DNA of 55,333 nucleotides, taken from an uncultured Campylobacter sp. (GTDB lineage: Bacteria; Actinomycetota; Actinomycetes; Mycobacteriales; Mycobacteriaceae). The translations under genes and the position numbers were made by a program. Location of the stretch: contig CAMIME010000011.1 in assembly GCA_946221035.1 (NCBI GenBank), positions 1 to 55,333 on the forward strand. The letters run 5' to 3'. Position 1 is the stretch's first letter, and each line of letters starts with the position of its first letter. Below are positions 25,126 to 33,402 of the stretch, one piece after another. A model generated the notes under the pieces. That model saw only the letters and a list, made by a program, of their open reading frames with translations. It searched no databases and was not told the DNA's origin.

Positions 25126-25923
25126 TTATCGACGGACCCTTGCCACGCCCAGGAACACCACTCCGAACATGGCCATGACCGCGAGGGCGGCAAGGACACG
25201 CACGAGGGTATTGGAGCCGGTCTCCGCCGCGATGCCGCGGAGGGCTGTGTACTGGGTCTCAGCGACCGGCGAAACAGCCGGAGCAGCGGCCGCATCCGCG
25301 GGCACCTCGCCCGCGGCCCGGGCGGCCTGCAGACCCTGGCGGCCCACCTCACCCTGGTTCGCCTGAACCAGTTCGTTGGAGACGGCGACCTCCTCCGGCG
25401 TGGGAGTGGCGTTGACGCGCTGGACGTCGGCGACGTAGGTGTGTCCGTCGGCGTTGAGGAACCAGACCGCGTCAGCGATGGTGAGCACCGGAGGGAACTT
25501 CACGTGACCCGCGGCGACAGGCGCGGGGTCGGACGGGTCGACATCCGCGGCGCCGACCGCTTCCTCGGCCGGCACGGCGACCGGGGTCGTCGGTTCGGTA
25601 ATCGGGATCGCTGTCTCCACCGGCGCCTCGGCTTCAGGGGTGGGGCCATCGTGGATGACGCCGGCGTCGATAAGCCCGGCGACTGCGGCGTCGGCGATGG
25701 CGACCGCCTTCTCCTGCTGCGCCGAATCCAGCTGCGCGTAGGGTTGGGCGGCTTCCTTGAGGCTGGTGACGTAGTGGGTGTGCTCGTTGTTGAGGTAGTA
25801 GGTCTCGCCGCGCACGTCGGTGGCCTCCGCCGGCAGTTCCTGGGCGTAGGCGGCCGGCGCAGCGGATGCGGCAGCAAGGGCAAGACCAGCGGCAACGAGG
25901 GTGGTGGCGGCGGTGCGGGACAT
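25126..25923 (-). CDS. secreted/anchored paralogue 1 with F-N-x-D-G modules and xAxTG-like C-terminus
   Basis: 265 residues. A signal peptide (to about AYA-QE, 28) is followed by two related modules: ETYYLNNEHTHYVTSL (about 40-55) and AVWFLNADGHTYVADVQRVN (about 152-171). Near the C-terminus is RGIAAETGSNTLVR, a hydrophobic helix and a terminal RVRR. The order motif, helix, basic tail is that of a sortase sorting signal with an AAETG-like site in place of LPxTG. The family is shared with 26022-26990 and 33403-34344. Function unknown. SD GAGGAGG precedes the ATG. Confidence 0.65.
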   Translation of the reverse strand: MSRTAATTLVAAGLALAAASAAPAAYAQELPAEATDVRGETYYLNNEHTHYVTSLKEAAQPYAQLDSAQQEKAVAIADAAVAGLIDAGVIHDGPTPEAEAPVETAIPITEPTTPVAVPAEEAVGAADVDPSDPAPVAAGHVKFPPVLTIADAVWFLNADGHTYVADVQRVNATPTPEEVAVSNELVQANQGEVGRQGLQAARAAGEVPADAAAAPAVSPVAETQYTALRGIAAETGSNTLVRVLAALAVMAMFGVVFLGVARVRR

Positions 25924-25969
25924 GGGACCTCCTCAAGTCTCAAGTATCGCTTTAGAGTTTACACAACAA

Positions 25970-26008
25970 AACGCAAGTTTCACACGAGCAACGTGTGAAA
26001 CTTGCGTT
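25970..26008 (-). terminator. strong terminator after paralogue 2
   Basis: A perfect 16-bp inverted repeat (AACGCAAGTTTCACAC / GTGTGAAACTTGCGTT, 7-nt loop) is followed on the minus strand by TTTTGTT, 14 bp after the gene at 26022-26990. It separates the two adjacent paralogues into different transcripts. Confidence 0.85.
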
Positions 26009-26021
26009 AATTGAAGTCGAG

Positions 26022-26990
26022 CTAGACCAGGAAGCGGCGGCCGGCGAAGAAGGCGGCGGAGCCCAGCACGAGGGCGATCACCAGGCCGGCCAGCGTACGG
26101 GCCAGGGTGTTGGAGCCGGTCTCGGCGGCAATACCACGGTTAGCGGCAGCGGCGGCTTCGGCGGCGGCAACCTCGGCGGCGTGCTCAGCGCGGATGCGGT
26201 CGGACTCGGCGCGCTCGGCGTCGGTCGGCTGCGCGTTCACGCGGTCCAGGGAGCCGACGAGGGTGCGGCCATCCTGGTTCAGGAAGTAGGTGACTCCAGC
26301 GATCACCAGCGGGACGCCGATTGCGGCAGCGGCGATGCCCGCGATCGCGCCCGGGGACAGCGTGGCGGTGGCGGCGACGGTCGGCTGAGCAATGGACGGC
26401 TCTGCAACCGGAATGCCCTCAACGAGTGCGCAGTCCTTGTCGGTCTGCACCTTCTTCTCCATGTCGGCTGCGGTGATGGCCTTGTCGGAGCCGGCCGGGA
26501 TCTCGCCGGTCACCAGCGCCTGGTCGGAGACGTAGAACTTGCCGTCAGCGGTGCGGTACCAGATCGTCTCGCCGCAGCGGGCGTTGCGCACCGGCGCCGG
26601 GGCGACGACCTCGGTGGTCGCGGCGACGGACAGCTCGCCAGTCACAGACTCGGTCGGGGTCACAGTACCCACGAGATCCTCGATGGAGGCGGCCGGGGCC
26701 GGGTTCTCGGCGTAGCCGGCGTTGCCCTTCACGATCCAGGAACCGTCAGCGTTTTGCACCAGCGTCGGGGCGGCGGCGGCCTCGGCGGACGACGGCGGCA
26801 GCTCGGTCTCGACGTACTGATCCACCACGAGCTTGAAGTACTTGCCGTCCTCGTCCAGGAATGCCTGCGGCGGATTCTCAACGAAGACCTTGAGCTGGTC
26901 GTACGAGATGGCCTGCGCCTGCGGCACGGCTGCGAATGCGAGAGCGCCAGCGAGGGCGGCGGAGGTCAGGGTGGTGGTGATGCGCTTCAT
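26022..26990 (-). CDS. secreted/anchored paralogue 2 with F-N-x-D-G module and xAxTG-like C-terminus
   Basis: 322 residues from MKRITTTLTSAALAG, with signal cleavage near QAQA-IS. The middle holds a Cys-bearing segment (NARCGETIWYRTADGKFYV and TDKDCALVEG, a possible disulphide), then an Ala/Gly/Ile hydrophobic stretch (about 215-240). The conserved module VTYFLNQDGRTLVGSLDRVN and AERAESDRIRAEH follows, and finally RGIAAETGSNTLART, a helix and RRFLV. It aligns along its whole C-terminal half with the other two paralogues. Function unknown. It is followed by a class F-like sortase gene 127 bp upstream on the same strand. Confidence 0.65.
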   Translation of the reverse strand: MKRITTTLTSAALAGALAFAAVPQAQAISYDQLKVFVENPPQAFLDEDGKYFKLVVDQYVETELPPSSAEAAAAPTLVQNADGSWIVKGNAGYAENPAPAASIEDLVGTVTPTESVTGELSVAATTEVVAPAPVRNARCGETIWYRTADGKFYVSDQALVTGEIPAGSDKAITAADMEKKVQTDKDCALVEGIPVAEPSIAQPTVAATATLSPGAIAGIAAAAIGVPLVIAGVTYFLNQDGRTLVGSLDRVNAQPTDAERAESDRIRAEHAAEVAAAEAAAAANRGIAAETGSNTLARTLAGLVIALVLGSAAFFAGRRFLV

Positions 26991-27070
26991 GTGTGGCTCC
27001 TCTAGGGCGGGTCGGAAAGTCTCAACCTCAAGTTGAAGGTGATGCCACAACAGTAAACAGCTTTCACAAA

Positions 27071-27093
27071 AGTCTCAAGAAAAACTTGAGACT
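27071..27093 (-). terminator. terminator of the sortase gene
   Basis: AGTCTCAAG / CTTGAGACT with a 5-nt loop, followed on the minus strand by TTTTG, 25 bp after the sortase stop. The same TTGAGAC word recurs just upstream of both neighbouring paralogue genes. Confidence 0.75.
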
Positions 27094-27117
27094 AATTCAA
27101 TAACACCTGCATAACGG

Positions 27118-27900
27118 CTACCGAGGGGTAAAGGCGATCTCCACCTCCTCGTCCGTCACCGTCCCCTTCAGCTGCCACCCCACCACCGCGTTGCGCACGG
27201 AATCCGCGAGCAGATTCGCCGGCTGAATACAGCTGATCGTGAGCAGGCGTCCGGGCATGGGCCCGTCGCCCCAAATGGCGGGGTCGCCGGCAAGCGCGTT
27301 TTTGTCGGGATCGTGCAGGTCGGTGGCCTCGTACTCGAGCCAATCCTCGCCGCTATCTTCGGTGCGAATGAACAGTGTGTCGCCCACGGCGACGGTGTGG
27401 CGGGACGCGGAGCCGTCGTAAAGCTTGTTAAAAACTGCGTTCACGCCGGCGCCCGTGTGCCCCGCGACCACCACGATGTCGTCGGCGTCGGTGCCCGGCA
27501 GCGAGTACGGCCGGTCCTCGGCCGTATACGCGCAGGCCTTGTCCATGCTGCGCGGGTCGATTGCCCCGTCGACCACGCGGCAGTCCCCCTCCTCGAAGCC
27601 CGCGCGCAGCCCGATCACGGGCACCACCAGCTCCACCGGCCTAGATGCGGGAATGGAGCTTTCCGCTTGTCGACGAACCTCCGGTTCCGACGTCACGGCA
27701 CTCACCTCGGCCGTGGGCGTTTCGGGCACGGGGTCGTCGTCACGCGTGGCGCAGCGAACGGGCACGGCGATGAGCAGCACTACAAGCGCGAGCGCGGCGA
27801 GCCTGCGGGCGTGGTAGACCCACTGCGGCGTGCGCGGCGGGGGTGCGGACCTGGGGTGGCGCGGCGGCGTGCGTGGGACGTAAGTCACGGCGGTTATCAT
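27118..27900 (-). CDS. class F-like sortase
   Basis: About 260 residues. A proline- and arginine-rich N-terminus and one membrane helix (AALALVVLLIAVPV) precede a sortase beta-barrel. The catalytic His is in VVAGHTGAG, the Cys in LLTISCIQP and the Arg in SVRNAVVGW. Two further cysteines (EGDCR and KACAY) are also present in the second sortase at 35147-35866, suggesting a conserved disulphide. It lacks the class C lid and the C-terminal helix. It likely acts at the membrane surface, and its neighbours with AAETG-like ends are plausible substrates. Start is uncertain: ATG at 27900, or a leaderless GTG at 27888 placed 8 nt after a TATGAT box. Confidence 0.75.
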   Translation of the reverse strand: MITAVTYVPRTPPRHPRSAPPPRTPQWVYHARRLAALALVVLLIAVPVRCATRDDDPVPETPTAEVSAVTSEPEVRRQAESSIPASRPVELVVPVIGLRAGFEEGDCRVVDGAIDPRSMDKACAYTAEDRPYSLPGTDADDIVVVAGHTGAGVNAVFNKLYDGSASRHTVAVGDTLFIRTEDSGEDWLEYEATDLHDPDKNALAGDPAIWGDGPMPGRLLTISCIQPANLLADSVRNAVVGWQLKGTVTDEEVEIAFTPR

Positions 27901-27902
27901 AC
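27895..27902. promoter_or_regulatory. overlapping divergent -10 boxes (sortase / rhodanese)
   Basis: TATCATAC holds TATCAT on the plus strand (27895-27900), 7 nt before the rhodanese ATG. On the minus strand it holds TATGAT (27902-27897), 8 nt before a GTG of the sortase. Both genes could start as leaderless transcripts from boxes sharing four base pairs, which would make initiation mutually exclusive. Confidence 0.45.
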
Positions 27903-27907
27903 GAGCC

Positions 27908-28213
27908 ATGCAAGACGTGCAAGTCACCGAAGTACCCGAAGGCGCCCAGCTCATCGACGTCCGCGAGGCGGACGAGTTCGCCGAAGCCCGCGCCGTGGGC
28001 GCCGTGAACATCCCGCTGTCCGTGTTTGTGGCACGTGCGGACGAAATCGACCCCGACCAGGACATCTACCTCATCTGCCGCTCCGGCGGGCGCTCCGCGC
28101 AGGCCGGCGAGTACCTCGAGCAGGCGCGCGGCTGGGACGGTATATATAACGTCGCCGGCGGCACCATCGCATGGCTGGAAAAGGGCCTGCCCGCTTTGGG
28201 TGACCACCAATAG
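27908..28213 (+). CDS. single-domain rhodanese-like protein
   Basis: 101 residues, one rhodanese domain: QLIDVREADEFAEARAVGAVNIP, then the active loop LICRSGGRSAQAG with the sulphur-carrying Cys (about 57) and NVAGGTIAWLEKGLP. Such proteins transfer sulphur or sense thiols in the cytoplasm. It precedes a MarR regulator by 21 bp, and the two may be cotranscribed. No SD is present; a TATCAT box lies 7 nt before the ATG. Confidence 0.88.
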   Translation: MQDVQVTEVPEGAQLIDVREADEFAEARAVGAVNIPLSVFVARADEIDPDQDIYLICRSGGRSAQAGEYLEQARGWDGIYNVAGGTIAWLEKGLPALGDHQ

Positions 28214-28234
28214 TTGACAACGTAGACTGATGTC

Positions 28235-28675
28235 ATGTCCACGCCCCCAGAGCTGCCCCCCGCGCTGGCCAAATCACCCTCGTTCCAAATCGAGCGCGTG
28301 CGCCGGCACACGAAGGACGAGGTAGAGCGCACCCTGGCCCGCCACGGGTCGAATATGCGCGAGTTCTGGATCCTCTCTTGCGTGGACGGCGCGCCCATGT
28401 CCCAGCGTCAGCTCGCGGAACTGCTGCTCATCGACGCCTCCGACATGGTCCGCATCCTCGATTCCCTCGAGGACCACGGTTGGGTCAAGCGCGACCGCGA
28501 CCCGAAGGATCGCCGCCGACAGATCGTCACCGCCACCAAGAAGGGCGCAAAGATGCTTTCGACCTTGGCCACCGACGTGGAGGAAGCCGAGGACCGCGCG
28601 TTCGAGCTGTCCACGCAGAAGCAACTGAAGAGCATCAAGAAGCTGTCGCAAGCGATCCTCTCCGACGCGGATTAG
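28235..28675 (+). CDS. MarR-family transcriptional regulator
   Basis: 146 residues with a winged-helix domain: MSQRQLAELLLIDASDMVRI is the recognition region, DSLEDHGWVKRDRDPKDRRR the wing with the family DxRxR pattern, and terminal helices mediate dimerisation. It probably binds a short palindrome and responds to a small ligand. TAGACT lies 6 nt before the ATG, so the start is probably leaderless. The NRPS gene follows 70 bp downstream and is the most likely target beside itself. Confidence 0.87.
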   Translation: MSTPPELPPALAKSPSFQIERVRRHTKDEVERTLARHGSNMREFWILSCVDGAPMSQRQLAELLLIDASDMVRILDSLEDHGWVKRDRDPKDRRRQIVTATKKGAKMLSTLATDVEEAEDRAFELSTQKQLKSIKKLSQAILSDAD

Positions 28676-28745
28676 TTGGCTTGCGCCCACTATCTGCGCG
28701 CGCCCACGGTTTTGCCTAAAACGCCAGCTTGGCTACCCTAGCCGC

Positions 28746-31700
28746 ATGACTCAATTGGCAACCGATCACGCCGAGCGCCTCCTGCGCAGCCACCTGGCAC
28801 CGCAGGAGCGCACGCTTATCGACGTCCTCCGGTCCACCGCCACCTCCCACCCCGACGCCGCCGCGATCGACGACGGCACCGGCAACGACGCCGTCCTCAC
28901 CTACGCCGAACTGATCGAGGAGGTGGAGCATCGCGCCCATCACCTGGCCCAACTTGGCGTCCCGGCGGGCAGCCGCGTGGGCATCCGCATGCAGTCCGGC
29001 ACCCGCGACCTGTACCTGGCGATCCTGGCCACCATGTGGGCCGGCTGCGCCTACGTGCCGGTGGACGCGGACGACCCGGACGAGCGGGCCCAGATGGTGT
29101 TCGGCGAGGCAGACGTGGACGCGATCTGGACCGACGCCGGCGTCGAGGTCCTCAAACCTCAGGAGCCCAGCGCCCCTCGCCTGCCCAGCCCCGACGACGA
29201 CTGCTGGATCATCTTCACCTCCGGCTCCACCGGCAAACCGAAGGGCGTGGCGGTAACCCACCGCTCGGCCGCGGCGTTCGTGGACGCCGAGGCGCGCCTG
29301 TTCTGCCAGGACAACCCCCTGGGCCCGGAAGACCGGGTCCTCGCAGGCCTGTCGGTGGCCTTCGACGCCAGCTGCGAGGAGATGTGGCTGGCGTGGCGCC
29401 ACGGCGCGTGCCTGGTGCCTGCGCCGCGCGCGCTGGTGCGAAGCGGCCAGGACCTAGGCCCGTGGCTGATCCGCCGCGACATCACCGTCGTCTCCACCGT
29501 GCCCACCCTTGCGGGCCTGTGGCCGACGGAGGCGCTTGACAACATCCGCCTGCTCATCGTGGGCGGCGAGGCCTGCTCCCAGGAGCTTGCGGACCGGTTG
29601 AGTGACGGCCGCGAAATGTGGAACACCTACGGCCCCACCGAGGCCACCGTGGTGGCCAGTGCTGCGAAGCTCGAGCCCGGCAAGCCGGTGACCATCGGTT
29701 GGGCGCTCGACGGCTGGGACCTGTACGTAGCCGCGGACAACGAGCTGATCATCGGCGGCGTGGGGTTGGCCCGCTACCTGGACCCGGCGAAGGATAAAGA
29801 AAAGTACGCCCCCTACGACGCGGCCGAGGGGTACCTCGAGCGCGCCTACCGCACCGGCGACCACGTGCAACTGACGGACGAGGGCCTCGGGTTCATCGGC
29901 CGCCAGGACGACCAGGTGAAAATCGGCGGGCGACGCATCGAGCTCGGCGAGGTGGAAGCCCAGGTCGCCGCACTGCCGGGCGTGACCAACTCCGCCGTCG
30001 CGGTGCAAACGCTGCCCTCTGGCGACAAGGTGCTGGTCGCGTACGTCTCCGGCCCCGCCGACCCGCTTCCCCTGCGCGCGGAGTTGGCCGAGCAGATGCC
30101 GGCAGCGCTCGTGCCGCGCATCCACATCCTGGACGAGCTGCCGACGCGCACATCCGGCAAGGTGGACAAGGCGGCGCTGCCCTGGCCGCTGCCCGCGAGC
30201 GTGGAGGCGGCCGGCCTCACCCCCACCGAGCAGGAGGTGGCGCAGGCCTGGGTGGACGTGCTGGGCCTCGACGTGACCAGCCGCGACGCGGACTTCTTCG
30301 CGCTCGGCGGCACCTCGCTCGCCGCCGCCACCCTGACCACGCGCCTGCGCGAGCTCACCCCCACCATCGCGGTGCGCGACCTCTACGACCACCCCAGGCT
30401 CGAGGCGCTGGCATTGCGTATCGACGACCTCCGGTCCCACTCCCCCGCCCCCACCCAGCACCGCACGGTGCACCCCGTCACCGGTTCGACCCGCGCGGTG
30501 CAGACGGCGCTGATGGTGCCGATCATGACGCTCAAGGCCGCCGCGCCGGTGACATGGGTGGCCATCGTGGCCAACCTGCTCGGGATGACGCAGCTGAGCT
30601 GGGTCGCGATCGCGGTGGCGTTCGCGATCTTCTGCACGCCGCTGGGCCGGTTGCCCATCGGCGCGCTCGGCGCGCGCGCCATCCGGGGCCGCCTGGCTCC
30701 GGGCGAGTACCGCCGCGGCGGACGCACCCACCTGCGCCTGTGGGCGGCGGACAAGTGGCTCGCCGCCTCCGGCGCGACCAACATCTCGGGTGCGCCGCTG
30801 AACACGGTCACCGCCCGCCTGCTGGGCAACCGGGTGGGCAAGGGCGTGGACATGCACACCCTGCCCCCGGTCAGCGGCCTGGCCACCATCGGCGCCGGCG
30901 CCGCCATCGAGCCCGGCGTGAACCTGGACGGGTATTGGCTTGACGGCGATGTCCTGCGCGTGGGCCGCGTCGACGTCGGCGCGGACGTGATCGTGGGCGC
31001 GCGCTCCACGCTCATGCCCGGCACCGAGGTCCGCGACGGCGCGATCATCGACCCCGGCTCCACCGTCACCGGCACCAAACCCGTGAAGCAGCGCTGGGCG
31101 GGCTCGCCTGCGCACAAGGTGGGCAAGGCGAAAGACGAGTTCCCTGACCACCAGCTGCCGCGCGGGCGCGCGTGGCACGCGGCGTTCGCCCTGGTCTCGC
31201 TCATGATCGGGGCGGTTCCGGTGGTCGCGGTGGGTGTTGGCGTGAGCGTCGCTAAGCTATGGCTCCCGCTTGGCGGCCTCGCGTACCTCGCGTGCGGTCT
31301 CGTGCTGACGTGGGCCGGGGTGCGCCTGGCGCAGCTGCCGATCCGCGAGGGCACATTCCCCATGCGATCCGCCCCTGGCCTGGGGCTTTGGGCGGTCACC
31401 CGGCTTCTCGACGACGCCCGCACCCGCTTCTTCCCCATCTACGCCAGCCTGCTCACGCCCGCCTGGTTCCGCTCAATGGGCGCGACCGTGGGCACACACG
31501 TGGAAATTTCCACCGCCGTGATGGTGCCCAAGCTGACCACGATCAAAGACGGCGCCTTCCTTGCCGACGACACCATCGCCGGCGGCTACCGCCTCGGCCA
31601 CGGCTGGATCCGCACCGACTCCACCACCGTGGGTCGGCGCTCCTTCCTGGGCAATTCCGCCGTGGTCGCGCCGGGGCGCAAGCTGGGCCGCGATTCGCTG

Positions 31701-32492
31701 GTCGCCGTGCAGTCGGCGGCGCCGAAGAAGGCGAAGGCGCACTCCAACTGGTGGGGCTCGCCGCCGGAGCGCATGCGCCGCGTCGAGGTCACCGCAGCAT
31801 CCGACGCCACGTACGAGCCATCGCTCGCTTTACGACGACTCCGTGGCACCGTCGAGACGCTTCGCCTCCTCGCCCCGGTTGCCCAGGGGCTCCTCGTGGC
31901 CGCGTTCGGGTTCGCAGTGGCGTTCCTGTTCCAGCATGTCGGGTGGTTCGCGCTGCTTCTCGGCGGCGTGGTGTGGATGGCCGTCGGTGCCTTGGCCGTT
32001 GGCCTAACAGCGCTGGTGAAGTGGGTTTGCGTCGGCCGCCACGTGGCCGGCGAGCACCCGCTGTACTCCCGCTTCGTGTGGGTCAACGAGCTGCAGGACC
32101 AGTTCGTGGAACTATGCGCCGCGCCGTGGTTCTTCAACTGGGCCGCCGGCACGGGCGAGATGAACCTGGCGCTTCGGTCCCTCGGGGTGCACATCGGGCG
32201 TGGCGCGTGGGTGGAGTCCTACTGGTTCCCCGAAACCGACTTGTGCACGGTGGGTGCGGGCGCGACCGTGGGCCCCGGCACCGTGGTGCAAACCCACCTG
32301 TTCCAGGACCGCGTCATGTCGCTCGCCCCGGTGACCATTGCCGATGGCGCCACCCTCGGCGTGAACTCCGTCGCGCTGCCCGGCTCCACGATCAGCGCCG
32401 GTGCGACCGTGGGCCCCGGTTCACTGGTAATGCGCGGCGACACCGTGCCCGCGATGACCTCGTGGCAGGGCAACCCGGTGGAACCTGCCTAG
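28746..32492 (+). CDS. Pls/PosA-family single-module non-ribosomal peptide synthetase
   Basis: 1248 residues in the layout of epsilon-poly-lysine synthetase relatives. The adenylation domain (about 1-490) has TSGSTGKPKG (158-167), YGPTEATVV, YRTGDHV and GRQDDQVKIGGRRIELGE. A carrier domain follows with DADFFALGGTSLAAATL (phosphopantetheine Ser near 525). The rest is a membrane portion of about six helices interleaved with hexapeptide-repeat/left-handed beta-helix blocks (GAAIEPGVNLDG, GTEVRDGAIIDPGSTV, GAGATVGPGTVV). There is no canonical condensation or thioesterase domain. It should activate one amino acid and polymerise or transfer it at the membrane; which amino acid cannot be read safely. 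TTGCCT-16-TACCCT lies 6 nt before the ATG, so it is probably leaderless. Confidence 0.85.
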   Translation: MTQLATDHAERLLRSHLAPQERTLIDVLRSTATSHPDAAAIDDGTGNDAVLTYAELIEEVEHRAHHLAQLGVPAGSRVGIRMQSGTRDLYLAILATMWAGCAYVPVDADDPDERAQMVFGEADVDAIWTDAGVEVLKPQEPSAPRLPSPDDDCWIIFTSGSTGKPKGVAVTHRSAAAFVDAEARLFCQDNPLGPEDRVLAGLSVAFDASCEEMWLAWRHGACLVPAPRALVRSGQDLGPWLIRRDITVVSTVPTLAGLWPTEALDNIRLLIVGGEACSQELADRLSDGREMWNTYGPTEATVVASAAKLEPGKPVTIGWALDGWDLYVAADNELIIGGVGLARYLDPAKDKEKYAPYDAAEGYLERAYRTGDHVQLTDEGLGFIGRQDDQVKIGGRRIELGEVEAQVAALPGVTNSAVAVQTLPSGDKVLVAYVSGPADPLPLRAELAEQMPAALVPRIHILDELPTRTSGKVDKAALPWPLPASVEAAGLTPTEQEVAQAWVDVLGLDVTSRDADFFALGGTSLAAATLTTRLRELTPTIAVRDLYDHPRLEALALRIDDLRSHSPAPTQHRTVHPVTGSTRAVQTALMVPIMTLKAAAPVTWVAIVANLLGMTQLSWVAIAVAFAIFCTPLGRLPIGALGARAIRGRLAPGEYRRGGRTHLRLWAADKWLAASGATNISGAPLNTVTARLLGNRVGKGVDMHTLPPVSGLATIGAGAAIEPGVNLDGYWLDGDVLRVGRVDVGADVIVGARSTLMPGTEVRDGAIIDPGSTVTGTKPVKQRWAGSPAHKVGKAKDEFPDHQLPRGRAWHAAFALVSLMIGAVPVVAVGVGVSVAKLWLPLGGLAYLACGLVLTWAGVRLAQLPIREGTFPMRSAPGLGLWAVTRLLDDARTRFFPIYASLLTPAWFRSMGATVGTHVEISTAVMVPKLTTIKDGAFLADDTIAGGYRLGHGWIRTDSTTVGRRSFLGNSAVVAPGRKLGRDSLVAVQSAAPKKAKAHSNWWGSPPERMRRVEVTAASDATYEPSLALRRLRGTVETLRLLAPVAQGLLVAAFGFAVAFLFQHVGWFALLLGGVVWMAVGALAVGLTALVKWVCVGRHVAGEHPLYSRFVWVNELQDQFVELCAAPWFFNWAAGTGEMNLALRSLGVHIGRGAWVESYWFPETDLCTVGAGATVGPGTVVQTHLFQDRVMSLAPVTIADGATLGVNSVALPGSTISAGATVGPGSLVMRGDTVPAMTSWQGNPVEPA

Positions 32493-32496
32493 ACCG

Positions 32497-33006
32497 TCAT
32501 AGGGGTGCGCGGCCCAAGCCCTTCGTCGGCATGATCAGGTGCAGTGGCTCGCCTGGAAGCTCCACGAAATCGACGCACCGCTGGTAGAACCGTTTTGCCT
32601 CGGCATCGAGCGCGTGCACCACAATCGCAGCTGCACCGATCGCCGGCGCCGCGGTCGCGCACCTCTCGATGGCGTCTTGGAGGAGTTTGCGCCCGACACT
32701 TTTACCTTGGGCGCCGACGTCTACGGCGAGGCGTGCGATGATCATCACCGGAATGACTGCTGGCCGCCCCTTTGTTATCCGCTCCGGAGCTTGGCCGCGT
32801 TCTAGGCCCCCGGTGCAGATGGCGTAATAGCCGACAACGCGGTCGTTCCACGTGGTGACGTACACCGCACAGTTGCGGGGGCGCTGGTTTTGCAGTGCGT
32901 ACTTCTGAAACCAGACATCCAGCGACTCAACGCCGCACGTGAAGTCAGCGCGAGAGTCTGAGCTCCTGAGCTGCCGGGGAGGCTGGAAAACGTTATCCCC
33001 GATCAA
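32497..33006 (-). CDS. GNAT acetyltransferase toxin (TacT/AtaT-like)
   Basis: About 169 residues. Family signature: SSDSRADFTCGVESLDVWFQ at the N-terminus, CAVYVTTWNDRVVGYYAI, the acetyl-CoA loop VGAQGKSVGRKLLQDAI and a C-terminal FYQRCVDFVELP. In characterised members the toxin acetylates charged tRNA and stops translation. The start is a TTG at 33006, with AAGGA 8 nt before it, overlapping the antitoxin stop by 14 bp; no ATG fits, so the start is uncertain. The locus is convergent with the NRPS gene, only 4 bp away. Confidence 0.82.
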   Translation of the reverse strand: MIGDNVFQPPRQLRSSDSRADFTCGVESLDVWFQKYALQNQRPRNCAVYVTTWNDRVVGYYAICTGGLERGQAPERITKGRPAVIPVMIIARLAVDVGAQGKSVGRKLLQDAIERCATAAPAIGAAAIVVHALDAEAKRFYQRCVDFVELPGEPLHLIMPTKGLGRAPL

Positions 33007-33280
33007 AGTGGAATTCCTTGCCAAACGGACTCTCAGAAGCCACAGTTGCGGCAAGCCGTTCAAGTCTCACCGGTTCTTCCAGAAGTTTCTCAACGGCCGA
33101 GAACTGTTCCTCCCCCAAGATGAACCATCGTCGATCCGCAAGCACCATCTCGGCGCGGGCGAGGGCGCTTTCGAGGATGAATTCGGTCACGGATTTGTCC
33201 TCTGCCGCAGCCGCCCTTCGCAACCTTTCGCTTTCCACCGCGCTCGCCCGCAGGTTCAAGCGTTGATCTTTAATCTGCAT
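32993..33280 (-). CDS. DUF1778 (ribbon-helix-helix) antitoxin
   Basis: 95 residues. QIKDQRLNLRASAVESERLR is the N-terminal ribbon-helix-helix and VTEFILESALARAE the following helix. The C-terminal VEKLLEEP-to-FGKEFHFDRG segment is the part that neutralises the GNAT partner in this family. GGAGGG precedes the ATG. With the downstream acetyltransferase it forms an apparently intact type II toxin-antitoxin operon, which it should autorepress. Confidence 0.88.
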   Translation of the reverse strand: MQIKDQRLNLRASAVESERLRRAAAAEDKSVTEFILESALARAEMVLADRRWFILGEEQFSAVEKLLEEPVRLERLAATVASESPFGKEFHFDRG

Positions 33281-33298
33281 TTATCCCTCCACCTTTAC

Positions 33299-33337
33299 TG
33301 TGAGTACACCGTACACACAACGCGGCCCGGAGGTCAA
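33299..33337 (-). promoter_or_regulatory. promoter and probable operator of the DUF1778-GNAT operon
   Basis: On the minus strand TTGACC (33337-33332) is spaced about 17-18 bp from TACGGT. The -10 area lies inside the partly symmetrical TGTGTACGGTGTACTCACA, containing GTAC-N3-GTAC. This fits autorepression by the ribbon-helix-helix antitoxin. Confidence 0.55.
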
Positions 33338-33351
33338 CAGTTTCGCAAGCT

Positions 33352-33390
33352 AAAATGGCCCGGCCACATCTCGAAGTGACCGGGCCATTC
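33352..33390 (-). terminator. terminator after paralogue 3
   Basis: An inverted repeat AATGGCCCGG / CCGGGCCATT with a roughly 16-nt apex, followed on the minus strand by TTTTAG, 13 bp after the stop of the gene at 33403-34344. Confidence 0.85.
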
Positions 33391-33402
33391 GTTGTAGATC
33401 TC

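Noticed and set aside
25970..26008. GTTTCAC...GTGAAAC arms resembling a parS partition site
   Set aside because: The arms are separated by 11 bases instead of forming the compact 16-bp parS, and the hairpin with a T-run directly after a gene is better read as a terminator.
29454..31178. A 574-codon minus frame inside the NRPS gene
   Set aside because: Shadow of the adenylation and membrane region, with no conserved features.
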